Positions 1 to 6,689 of a DNA stretch of 13,114 nucleotides are shown here, piece after piece. The stretch is from the NCBI GenBank assembly GCA_030019105.1, contig JASEGY010000052.1:1-13114 (forward strand), in the 5' to 3' direction. This DNA is from a bacterium. Lineage in GTDB: Bacteria; UBA9089; JASEGY01. Numbering within the stretch: position 1 is the first letter of the stretch; each line of letters opens with the position of its first letter. Below the pieces are notes generated by a model that ran no database searches, was not told the DNA's origin, and was given only the letters and a program-made list of their open reading frames with translations. The position numbers and the translations under genes were made by a program.

Positions 1-87
1 TACTAATATTGCATGCCTTATCTTGCAAGAAAAGGAGGAAGAAGAGGACGGCCAAAGAAATAATTAATTCGCAGATGACCGTCACAT

Positions 88-187
88 CTGCATATACGTA
101 AAGCGTCTTCTATTTTCATCTTCTATTTTCATCTACGTAAAGCGTCTTCTATTTTCTTCTGCATATACGTAAAGCGTCTTCTATTTC
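88..187. repeat. short tandem array of TACGTAAAGCGTCTTCTATTT
   Basis: Three copies of a roughly 21-23 base unit starting TACGTAAAGCGTCTTC lie at 95-117, 134-156 and 166-186. Copies 1 and 3 share a longer prefix (TCTGCATA) and the gaps between copies are filled with fragments of the same pyrimidine-rich sequence. The uneven gaps (16 and 9 bases) and the similarity of gap sequence to the unit argue against CRISPR and for slippage or unequal duplication. No gene is convincing in 1-264. Confidence 0.8.
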
Positions 188-220
188 CTTTCCTAATTTC
201 CCATTTTCCATTTTCGACTT

Positions 221-238
221 GAGTGGCCGAAACGATGA
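221..238 (+). repeat. left arm of an 18-bp inverted repeat around the two-gene unit
   Basis: GAGTGGCCGAAACGATGA is found here and as a perfect reverse complement at 2683-2700. The two arms enclose exactly two genes with their ribosome binding site and stops. A 14-base version (GGCCGAAACGATGA) occurs a third time at 2797-2810, so this is a repeat family and not necessarily a transposon end. Confidence 0.7.
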
Positions 239-246
239 ACAAGGCC

Positions 247-285
247 GTTTTTTACGTTTCTTACCTACGTCCCCCAAGTGTCCCC
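247..285. repeat. 39-bp repeat at gene 3' end, copy A
   Basis: This 39-base stretch begins GTTTTTTACGTTT and ends GTCCCCCAAGTGTCCCC. A copy of the same length at 4847-4885 differs at about seven positions. Both sit at the 3' end of a minus-strand gene. Here the repeat supplies the stop codon (TAG, 265-267) and the last residues GDTWGT of the upstream gene, so its original C-terminus was probably replaced. Confidence 0.75.
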
Positions 286-1407
286 AATCAACTTGGATTG
301 CCGCATTCGTCTAAGTAGAGCTGATCGGTTGGAATAAGTTCGTTCGATTTCTGTAAGGCGATTCCTGAATCTTTCCAGGTCTCCCTGGTATTTGGCAAGA
401 TCACGGAGATCTGTTAAAAGTTCAACGGCTCTTTCATAGGATTTGGCTTTCTTCTCTTCAATCAAAACCTCTATCTCCTCCCAGACCTGGCGCTCTTTAC
501 CTGCCAATGCTTCCAATTTCCGCTGCCGAGCGAGATCTGCTTTGCGCCGATTTTCTTCTTTCTTCTTTTGACGCCAGATTTCCGCGGCTTCAATTAAAGC
601 CGAGATTGTTCTTCGTTCCGGATCAACAGCTTTCCTTTGAGGCTGAGCCTCAGCAGCGAGTTCATGAAGACGTCTGTTCAAAAGTATTGACAGATTGTTT
701 TCGCCCCGACTTAAGCGTACCAGGAAATCATGCTGTTCCGTCTCCGGCAGTTTTTCGATCCATGTTTCAAGCTGCAAATGCTTCTTTTGTTGTTCCCCGC
801 TTTTTTGGGCAGCGACCGCTATCATCGCTTTATCAATTTCCAGGAACCTGACAAAGGTCTTCAGCGCCGGTGACAGTTGACCCAGTCCTGCCGGCACTGG
901 AGGCTCCAAAGTGTCCCCGTCAATATCTTCCTCCAACGCTTTTCCCGCGACTTTTAACCAGGCCAGATACAGAACTCGAAAATCGCCTTGAATCAGCTCT
1001 TTCCTCAATTCGACGAGATCATCCAGCCACCCTTCTCCTTCGGTCCAGTCAGCTTGACCTTCGTCATGGAAGTTCATATCTAAAATCACATTCTCTTCGT
1101 CTTTGGTCTTCCTCCAATCCATTTCCCCGGAAATGCAATAAAGTCCTCCTTGTTTCGTATCAATCAGCGAGCAAGGTATGCGAAACATCAAACGCCTTGA
1201 ACCCCAATTAGTCATATACAACATGGCATCGAAATCGTCTGTCATCAATTTTTCCGGATCCCCGCGAAAATCGCCGTAGTGGTAGACGAATGAAGCAAAG
1301 TGTGAGGTCACCTGAGCCCGGCTGGAGAGCGCGGAAACCTTTGCTTTCCGGTCTTCGGTTAAGGGATGATCAATCGCCCGAAACTCGTAATACTGGTATT
1401 CACTCAT
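265..1407 (-). CDS. uncharacterised protein with C-terminal coiled coil
   Basis: A 380-residue soluble protein of unknown function. I place the start at the ATG at 1405-1407 because GAGGAGG lies six bases upstream; the longer reading begins at a TTG with that Shine-Dalgarno inside it. The N-terminal part (MSEYQYYEFRAID, then YGDFRGDPEKLM and a segment rich in aromatic residues) looks like a conserved globular domain that I recall from hypothetical proteins of environmental bacteria, often near SWIM zinc-finger genes; that link is from memory. From about residue 265 to the end the protein is very rich in K, E, R and A and should form helices or a coiled coil. There is no signal peptide or membrane segment. 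It follows the 392-aa gene by 46 bases, so the two are probably co-transcribed. The last six residues are encoded by a dispersed repeat. Confidence 0.85.
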   Translation of the reverse strand: MSEYQYYEFRAIDHPLTEDRKAKVSALSSRAQVTSHFASFVYHYGDFRGDPEKLMTDDFDAMLYMTNWGSRRLMFRIPCSLIDTKQGGLYCISGEMDWRKTKDEENVILDMNFHDEGQADWTEGEGWLDDLVELRKELIQGDFRVLYLAWLKVAGKALEEDIDGDTLEPPVPAGLGQLSPALKTFVRFLEIDKAMIAVAAQKSGEQQKKHLQLETWIEKLPETEQHDFLVRLSRGENNLSILLNRRLHELAAEAQPQRKAVDPERRTISALIEAAEIWRQKKKEENRRKADLARQRKLEALAGKERQVWEEIEVLIEEKKAKSYERAVELLTDLRDLAKYQGDLERFRNRLTEIERTYSNRSALLRRMRQSKLIGDTWGT

Positions 1408-1453
1408 TGTTGTCCTCCTCAATGAAATCTCTGTTTTCTTTTATTTTCATGCC

Positions 1454-2632
1454 TTAGATTGTTCCACCTGCTCCCCTTATTGGCCTGAGCCTGCTTTTGA
1501 GTTCCTCGTATTCCTTGCCCAAAAAATCCTGGTGGAAACCAGGGCCTAAACAAGCTTCATAAACGGCCAGGGCCAAATCATATTTCTGATGTTTTTCAGC
1601 CATCTCCGCCATAGTTGTAATTCGTTTCCACTCACGTGTGCCCATTGCTTTTGCGATAGGTACAAATTTGTTGAATAATTGGTGTTGGACGTAGAGCATT
1701 CCAAGCATGGTCAAAGCATTTTCAGCCTGATATTGTAATTCGGCTTTGATTAGTTCGTCTCTTTGCTCTTGAAGAATAGATTCAACCAATGGGATTTCAG
1801 ATGAGCTAAGACCGGCGAAAAAGTCAGGTTTATATCTATCAGTGCCGCCATAATCTTCCCAGATAAGCAGTTCAATAAGGTCTAAGAAAAAGTCTGAAAG
1901 GGACATGTCTAATTTAGTTCGATCAAGTCGAAAATATTTCTCAAATACTTCTTCGTATACATCGCCAATGACACCGAATGAGTCGTCTACCATATCCATT
2001 TTTTCTATGAGGACGGTGAGGAAAGCTCTATATAGCGCCAAAATATTATGATGTGAAGCACGAGTCTCATGTTTATTGATAAAATCTCCTAATTTTTTTT
2101 CCAGTGCAAACGATTGATCTTCGCTGTGAAAGCCGGATGATTTGTAAAGGCTTTCTAAGGAACCGGCATATGACTGGGGATTGACTGGGAAACATTTCCA
2201 ATGCCCACGCATTGCCCGGGCTTCAAGTAGCCTTCTGGGCGTATTAATCATCCAGGCGCTCTTTTCCTTAGGCTGGAAACTCATTTCGAGTATTTTCCTT
2301 TTGGCTTTAGTCGCTTGCTTTTTCAGGAAGTTGATATCAATTTCTACCAAAATATCACCGATGCTTAAACCAACATCAGAAAGTGTCTGTCGCAGCAGGC
2401 GAATATGATTCAAAAGCGCTTCGCCCTCATCGCGCAGATAGTGCTCTTCTTTTGTCTTACAACGTAAATAATCTGTCATTTCATCCCAGTCGTCATCAAA
2501 CTTATCGACTAAAATAATTGCTATCCACAGATCCCAATAGGTAACTTTGAACGTATTGTTTGAATTGGGATATCTGATTTTCCGGAAAAGATCATTTCCG
2601 TATTTAATTACTCGGGATGCCTTTTGGGACAT
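1454..2632 (-). CDS. uncharacterised helical protein, first gene of a two-gene operon
   Basis: A 392-residue protein of unknown function. The start is the ATG at 2630-2632, reading MSQKASRVIKYGNDLF, with AAGGAAAG just upstream. The frame stays open to an ATG at 2698, but that extension is encoded by the GGCCGAAACGATGA repeat and is unlikely to be translated. The protein is acidic and mostly helical. Its C-terminal third (NALTMLGMLYVQHQLF, then EMAEKHQKYDLALAVYEACL) resembles paired helices of a TPR-like fold. I see no catalytic motif, signal peptide or membrane helix. The downstream 380-aa gene starts 46 bases after its stop, so the two products may act together. The AT-richer coding sequence and repeat flanks fit horizontal acquisition, which is inference. 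Confidence 0.82.
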   Translation of the reverse strand: MSQKASRVIKYGNDLFRKIRYPNSNNTFKVTYWDLWIAIILVDKFDDDWDEMTDYLRCKTKEEHYLRDEGEALLNHIRLLRQTLSDVGLSIGDILVEIDINFLKKQATKAKRKILEMSFQPKEKSAWMINTPRRLLEARAMRGHWKCFPVNPQSYAGSLESLYKSSGFHSEDQSFALEKKLGDFINKHETRASHHNILALYRAFLTVLIEKMDMVDDSFGVIGDVYEEVFEKYFRLDRTKLDMSLSDFFLDLIELLIWEDYGGTDRYKPDFFAGLSSSEIPLVESILQEQRDELIKAELQYQAENALTMLGMLYVQHQLFNKFVPIAKAMGTREWKRITTMAEMAEKHQKYDLALAVYEACLGPGFHQDFLGKEYEELKSRLRPIRGAGGTI

Positions 2633-2663
2633 AACTTTTCTTTCCTTTCTTATATTTCGTGTC

Positions 2664-2827
2664 GCCCCAATGGGGGCATTGGTCATCGTTTCGGCCACTC
2701 ACGACCTTTGTAGGTTGGGTTGAGGAACGAAACCCAACAAAGGACTGCTCTCTATTGATGTTGGGTTTCGCTTCGCTCAACCCAACCTACCCATAAGGCC
2801 GAAACGATGACCATCGCCCAATGGGGC
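2664..2827. repeat. 164-bp composite palindromic element
   Basis: Outer arms 2664-2696 and 2797-2827 are imperfect inverted copies: each contains GGCCGAAACGATGACC followed by a GCCC..ATGGGGC hairpin. They enclose the GTAGGTTGGG inverted repeat. Two repeat families are therefore nested. The left arm reaches into the in-frame extension ahead of the 392-aa gene. From 2828 to 2936 there is only more repeat-like sequence (GGGGCATAACATTACAGCCC at about 2847-2866) and no gene. Confidence 0.75.
2710..2790. repeat. GTAGGTTGGG...CCCAACCTAC inverted repeat
   Basis: The arms 2710-2739 and 2759-2790 are near-perfect inverted copies beginning GTAGGTTGGGTTGAG, separated by about 19 bases. I recognise this as a widespread dispersed palindrome in bacteria, with no agreed function. 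It could form a strong hairpin between the ORF6N gene and the two-gene unit. Confidence 0.85.
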
Positions 2828-2936
2828 TTAAATCGTAAGCCCTAACGGGGCATAACATTACAGCCCAGGGCAGCGCTCCTATCCCTATCCTATCAAAGCC
2901 ACCCAATTACCCACCAGAGATTTCACTTCAAGTCCA

Positions 2937-3449
2937 TCAATCCGCACGAAACCCAATTTGAGGTTTTGGCTTTTCTAGTGGCGACATCAGTTGACGAATT
3001 GCCTCAAAAATTGTCTGAATCCCTACATCGTGCTTTTCAACCTTTCTCTCAAGCTCGCTTAATTTTTGGGCAAGTTCTTTATGCGATGAAAGCACTCCCC
3101 TCAGTCTGGTAAATGCCCTCATGATCTGAACGTTGACTAAGATAGCTCTTTCGCTATTAAGCACAGAGGAGAGCATAGCTACTCCCTGCTCTGTAAAGAC
3201 ATAAGGTAGAGTGCGACTTTTGGACGAAATTGCGGTCGCATTTTGCGACCGCAAAATTTGAACTTCCTCTTTTGTCAATTGAAACATAAAATCTTCAGGA
3301 AACCGTTTTATGTTTCTTCTTACCTGCTCATTGAGCCTTTTGGTAGTCACTCCATACAACTCTGCCAGGTCCCTGTCTAACATTACCTTCGGTCCTCTTA
3401 TTAGAAGGATTTTACTCTCTATTCTCTCTGCTGGAATCAAATCGCTCAT
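2937..3449 (-). CDS. ORF6N-domain DNA-binding protein
   Basis: A 170-residue member of the ORF6N family, a small DNA-binding domain known from phages and many bacterial accessory regions. The conserved core is visible in order: IESKILLIRGPKVMLDRDLA (residues 10-29), LYGVTTKRLNEQVRRN (31-46), RFPEDFMFQL (49-58), then LPYVFTEQGVAMLSSVLNSE (81-100). Residues 120-145 form a short coiled coil (HKELAQKLSELERKVEKH), probably for oligomerisation. The start is the ATG at 3447-3449, preceded by GAGG about ten bases upstream; an in-frame upstream start would add repeat-derived sequence. It stands alone, with no operon partner. Its family role is thought to be regulatory or phage-related, but the target here is unknown. 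Confidence 0.93.
   Translation of the reverse strand: MSDLIPAERIESKILLIRGPKVMLDRDLAELYGVTTKRLNEQVRRNIKRFPEDFMFQLTKEEVQILRSQNATAISSKSRTLPYVFTEQGVAMLSSVLNSERAILVNVQIMRAFTRLRGVLSSHKELAQKLSELERKVEKHDVGIQTIFEAIRQLMSPLEKPKPQIGFRAD
3230..3254. repeat. perfect 11-bp hairpin inside the ORF6N coding sequence
   Basis: TTGCGGTCGCA (3230-3240) and TGCGACCGCAA (3244-3254) are exact inverted copies with a three-base loop. They fall in the codons for RSQNATAIS, a variable loop between the two conserved blocks of the ORF6N domain. It may be chance, a small palindromic insertion, or an attenuating mRNA hairpin. Confidence 0.6.
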
Positions 3450-3452
3450 TAT

Positions 3453-3654
3453 TACAGACCTCGTGCTTTCATATCTGGAATAAGGGCAATTTCTGGACAG
3501 TCTTGATTGACAATAAGCAAGCATAGTATGCAGATTGATAATAAAGTAGTCTGATGATTAGAGATTGACGGATGCGACTATCCAATTATTGCACAACTGC
3601 CTGTGACCAAAAGGCTTATTGTCGATTTGGCGAGGGCAAAGCACGAGGTCTGTA
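3453..3654. repeat. inverted repeat flanking the ORF6N leader
   Basis: TACAGACCTCGTGCTTT at 3453-3469 recurs exactly in inverse at 3638-3654. A second inner pair, GACAATAAGC, lies at 3509-3518 and in inverse at 3614-3623. The left outer arm overlaps the Shine-Dalgarno region of the ORF6N gene, whose ATG begins three bases further on. The arms could be ends of a 202-bp element, or a second, rearranged copy of the same leader. No gene is convincing between 3450 and 3812. Confidence 0.75.
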
Positions 3655-3773
3655 TTAAGGTTCTCTTCTGAAATATGCCATTTACTACTTCTTGGGGTAA
3701 TAGCCGGGGAGACTTGATCTTCAACTGGAATGATAGCATAGAAGAACCATTGAGTCAACTACTTTACTTCCCC

Positions 3774-3810
3774 AACTTCACAACTCCACCTAACTTCACT
3801 AACTCCACAT
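3774..3810. repeat. 18-19 bp imperfect tandem duplication
   Basis: AACTTCACAACTCCACCT is followed directly by AACTTCACTAACTCCACAT. It lies just beyond the stop of the split hypothetical gene and probably arose by slippage in low-complexity intergenic DNA. Confidence 0.65.
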
Positions 3811-4205
3811 AGTTAGATACCACCAAGCAATTCCCAGGCCTCAGGCGGGATGTGGATACCGGATTCGACTACTGTTTCTCGGAACAAAGCGACATCTTGA
3901 GGGGAGAGGCTCTTGATCCAGGTCTGTAGTTCTTCCATGTCAGAAATCAGGCTCTTGACGATGCAGTTCAACTTATACCTTTTGCGAGTTTGGGCTAAGC
4001 GTGTCAGGAGTTCCGTCAGTTCGCCCACTGATTTACCGAGCAACTTGTCTTGAGGATATTCCGGGTCTGGGACGACTGGTCTGTACGATGGGCCACAAAT
4101 TTTCTTGATCAACGCCGTCCATAGCTCGGGGGGCAAGATAAGTCCGGATTTCCTTATGGCTTCTCGGATCCCTGATAGATGGGTGGGCCGCCAATGAGAA
4201 ATACG

Positions 4206-4395
4206 GGCATCGTTTCATTCAGCCTGGAAATCGTTGGAGATCGGTTTACACTTTTGGGGAGTTTAGGCTTTAGCCTTTCATAAATGAAATCCTAAAGGAT
4301 TAACTCCAAAGAAGTTGCGCAGCCTAATTTAAACTCGGCCATGCACTCCGCTTCAAAAGTGTAAAGCTGCTATTTGGGCGATTTGAAACGATGCC
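4206..4395. mobile_element. 190-bp MITE, 12-bp TIR, 8-bp target duplication
   Basis: Perfect 12-base terminal inverted repeats GGCATCGTTTCA (4206-4217) and TGAAACGATGCC (4384-4395) are flanked on both sides by the direct repeat GAAATACG (4198-4205 and 4396-4403), a classic target-site duplication. An inner pair, TTTACACTTTTG (4245-4256) and CAAAAGTGTAAA (4354-4365), and several mini-hairpins around 4266-4302 add secondary structure. It encodes no transposase, so it is non-autonomous and would be moved in trans. An 8-bp duplication fits several DDE transposase families (for example IS66, IS256, IS1595 or ISAs1 types); the parent cannot be named from this window. Confidence 0.93.
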
Positions 4396-4664
4396 GAAAT
4401 ACGATATTCGAATGAAGCCAGGTCCAGTTGGTTCCAATTGTTATCCAGCAGCTTCTGGGCAAGTTCCTGGTTATCGGTTTCACCCAGATAACCAAGTAGA
4501 CTCCCAATAGCTTCCGGAGGGGAGGAGGACAGGTTCTTTGCGAATTCCTCCCGATCCAACAGCACAACAAGAAGGTCTTGCCTTTCCGTTTGCAACTTCA
4601 GCTTATCCAAGTATTTCAGGAACTGGACAATCAAATCAGCCGACGTCAGTGCAAGTCGCGTCTT

Positions 4665-4694
4665 GGGAAAAATAGGGAAAAATAGGGAAAAATA
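4665..4694. repeat. three tandem GGGAAAAATA units at the left REP end
   Basis: Three exact 10-bp units (GGGAAAAATA) run directly into the GGGG end of the REP-like pair at 4695. On the minus strand each unit ends in CCC, matching the CCCC end of the repeat. They encode the YFSLFFPIFP stretch in the 5' part of the broken hypothetical gene. Confidence 0.85.
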
Positions 4695-4817
4695 GGGGAC
4701 GGTGGTGCAGAAAGTGCTTAATTCCCCCATTTATTTAATATCCTTTCCCCGACAAGACTTATTTCTTTCTATAGCTTTCTCTTCAAATTGTCAAGCACTT
4801 TCTACACCACCGTCCCC
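4695..4817. repeat. REP-like inverted pair, GGGGACGG...CCGTCCCC, 123 bp
   Basis: The arms GGGGACGGTGGTGCAGAAAG (from 4695, 25 bases in all) and its inverse ending CCACCGTCCCC at 4817 differ at one base. A second pair with the same 19-base ends lies at 8086-8160. Similar GGGGACGG repeats are, as I recall, associated with REP-associated tyrosine transposases (Y1 / TnpA-REP); no such transposase is in the window. On the right, two TAAATTCCC units (4818-4835) extend outward from the CCCC end. Confidence 0.8.
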
Positions 4818-4846
4818 TAAATTCCCTAAATTCCCCTATGCCAAGT

Positions 4847-4885
4847 GTTTTTTACGTTTTGTAACTAAGTCCCCCAAGTTTCCCC
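4847..4885. repeat. 39-bp repeat at gene 3' end, copy B
   Basis: Same length and layout as the stretch at 247-285, sharing GTTTTTTACGTTT and GTCCCCCAAGT. It abuts the stop codon (4886-4888) of the aminotransferase pseudogene. Placement directly after a coding end in both cases suggests insertion into, or tolerance at, transcript 3' ends. Confidence 0.75.
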
Positions 4886-5395
4886 TTACTTGTCTAACCT
4901 GCGGCTTAAGGCACGTATTAGTTCGTAGACATCTTTTTCTCCCATATAGTAATGGAAAGAAAAGCGAAGAATATTTCCGTTCAGTGCTTGACACACAATA
5001 CCATTTTGCTCTTCCAAATATCGTTTAACTTCAGAGGCATTATTTTTTACCTTAACTGACACAATTCCGTTTCGATCGTCAGCACCTATCACTGAAATAC
5101 CTAAACGACCTACCTGTCTTGCAAAAATAGAGCCTATCTCCCTATTATGTCTCGCTATCGTTTCACCGCCACCAATAGAGGTTAGCTCCATAAGCATAGC
5201 ATTGAGACTAATATATGGTTCTATATCGATTGTTTCACGAGTGTAATCCTTCTCGATGTCGAATTCTGAGGTGGAAAATGGTCTATCTATATCACGCACT
5301 TTTGAAACATCCACGCTTGCCCTTCTTAATAGATTTGGATTGTGAGCGAGAATGCCGATCGAAGGTCTGCCAAGGAGCCACTTATGCCCACTAGT

Positions 5396-5497
5396 ACAGC
5401 TCGGCGGAAGTTCCCCGCCGGTTTGAGTAGCCTGAGAAACCAGGTTTTTTCAAAAAACCTGGTTTCTGAAACCGGTGGGAAACTTCCGCCGACGTGT
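5396..5497. mobile_element. 102-bp palindromic element with 6-bp target duplication
   Basis: ACTAGT at 5390-5395 and again at 5498-5503 flanks a unit whose ends, read inward, are ACAGCTCGGCGGAAGTT and ACACGTCGGCGGAAGTT. Nearly the whole unit is self-complementary apart from about nine extra bases in one arm, so it would fold into one long hairpin with the 31-base palindrome 5436-5466 at its tip. Element plus target copy is 108 bp (36 codons); in the gene's frame it encodes RRRKFPTGFRNQVF, one TGA (5450-5452), then KNLVSQATQTGGELPP. Removing it restores CHFYATSGHKWLLGRP. It resembles in behaviour the Rickettsia palindromic elements that insert in frame in genes; kinship is not claimed. Confidence 0.9.
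5436..5466. repeat. 31-bp perfect palindrome core (GAAACCAGG...)
   Basis: GAAACCAGGTTTTTT (5436-5450), one base, then its exact inverse (5452-5466). A variant with the same AGAAACCAGG ends forms the centre of the unrelated palindrome at 9426-9510. I recall AAGAAACCTGGTTTCT-type palindromes as abundant in cyanobacteria and some uncultured lineages. Confidence 0.85.
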
Positions 5498-6689
5498 ACT
5501 AGTTGCATAGAAATGACATTTTTCGAAGTGCTCAGGTGTTACAAAAATATTCCCCACGGCCTGCGCTCCATCAATAACCAGTAATATTCTGTCAAGATAA
5601 TTGCTGAGGCGAGTGTTTAAGTCCAAGACATTCAATACCATACCTGTTTCGAAGAATACATGACTTACCAAAATCACTAGTCGTTTAACATCCTTGTTTT
5701 GAAGAGATTCCTTTGATTTCTCCTCGATCTCATCGAGAACCGTCTGTGCATTCGCATCGCCTATCAAATAGCGCTATTTAATATTAATCATCTGAAATCT
5801 ATTTTCTGGGGTAACGTTCTGTGCGGCTCCAAGAACACTTCCGTACTCCATATCTGTAGTTAAAATATGAGTGCTATCATCTATTACAATCTTCAGAACA
5901 TGTCGAATGGCGGCTGTAGTGTTCTCATGTAGGGTAATACGGTTAACTGGTAGGTTAAGAAACCGCGCAAGCTCTTCAAAAAAACTTCTATATCCACGCC
6001 AAAGTACCGTTGTATCACCTGATCCTATATATTTTTGCACCTCTCTACTGAGAGGGGATAAACCGCGCACTGCTTCATATCGTGACAGCTCTCTCTTGAC
6101 TTCAACTGCTTCAGCCCCCATTGAGGCTATGTCGAACGAGGGTTTTCCACGGAATGTAAACTTGGATATTGGTCTTACCTTCCGTGAAGCTTCAGGACGA
6201 ACAATCGCTGTCCAATATGAAGTAAGTCCCCCTCCGGCCATCACGAGGACCGATACTATTCGTATCCATTTTGGAATACAAAGATGTAGGACAGGTATGG
6301 CTATTAACGCCAGAGGAGCTAAAACACAGATAGTAAACCAAGAACTTACTTTTTCAGCTTTTCTGTCGATTGCGTCGTCTGCTGGGATAGGTGGTATCGG
6401 AGGGATTCTCTCTTTAAACGGAGTTTCCAAGATATTTAAACCAGAAATCGCAAAGAGAGGAAAGACAACAAAGAACAAAAAAATAAATGGATGGCCAAGC
6501 CAGTACTCCCACAAATATTGTATCCAAATTTGGCTAAACAGCTCAGAAAAAGAAGGCAATGCCCTCCATAACCGAGCACTCACTAAAAGGATGCACAGGG
6601 ATATTGCAAGAAGAAACAAAAGCAAAAGCTTAAAGCCTGGGTATCGTAACAACAACCGCTTAACAAATGTCCTCAAACTATCCAGAAAG

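Larger units (their letters stand above)
3813..4730 (-). pseudogene. hypothetical gene split by a 190-bp MITE
   Basis: Two reading-frame pieces belong to one gene. The upstream piece (4730 to 4398) reads ...SADLIVQFLKYLDKLKL... to ...DLASFEYRI. The downstream piece resumes at SHWRPTHLSGIREAIRKSG (from 4199) and ends with PPEAWELLGGI at 3813. Removing the element 4206-4395 plus one 8-bp target copy (198 bp, 66 codons) joins the pieces in frame as FEYRI-SHWRP, giving about 239 codons. As it stands the upstream piece stops at 4353, and the downstream piece could be started only at a weak TTG (4134-4136). The first 23 residues from the ATG at 4730 (MGELSTFCTTVP...) are encoded by a REP-like repeat and its tandem flank, so the true 5' end is probably lost too. 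The protein is helical; I do not recognise it. The first half vaguely resembles small helical adaptor domains of bacterial conflict proteins, at low confidence. Confidence 0.85.

Noticed and set aside
13..63. Basic tail MPYLARKGG...GRPKK on the plus strand, possible end of an upstream gene
   Set aside because: A stop (4-6) precedes it in the same frame, leaving 16 codons; other frames are also open at the window edge, so no gene can be chosen.
88..187. Possible CRISPR array
   Set aside because: Only three units, unequal gaps of 16 and 9 bases whose sequence is like the unit itself, and no cas genes.
2633..2698. N-terminal extension of the 392-aa protein to the ATG at 2698
   Set aside because: The added codons are encoded by a dispersed repeat and a better ribosome site precedes the ATG at 2632.
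3558..3758. 66-codon minus-strand frame
   Set aside because: Overlaps the inverted-repeat region, has no ribosome binding site and no recognisable motif.
5342..5584. Plus-strand 80-codon frame through the 102-bp element
   Set aside because: Its openness follows from the palindrome reading open on the opposite strand and from antisense to the aminotransferase; no protein features.
4886..5776. Separate genes beginning at 5314 and 5767
   Set aside because: They are consecutive pieces of one aminotransferase domain in the same frame, separated only by the TAG and the palindromic insertion.
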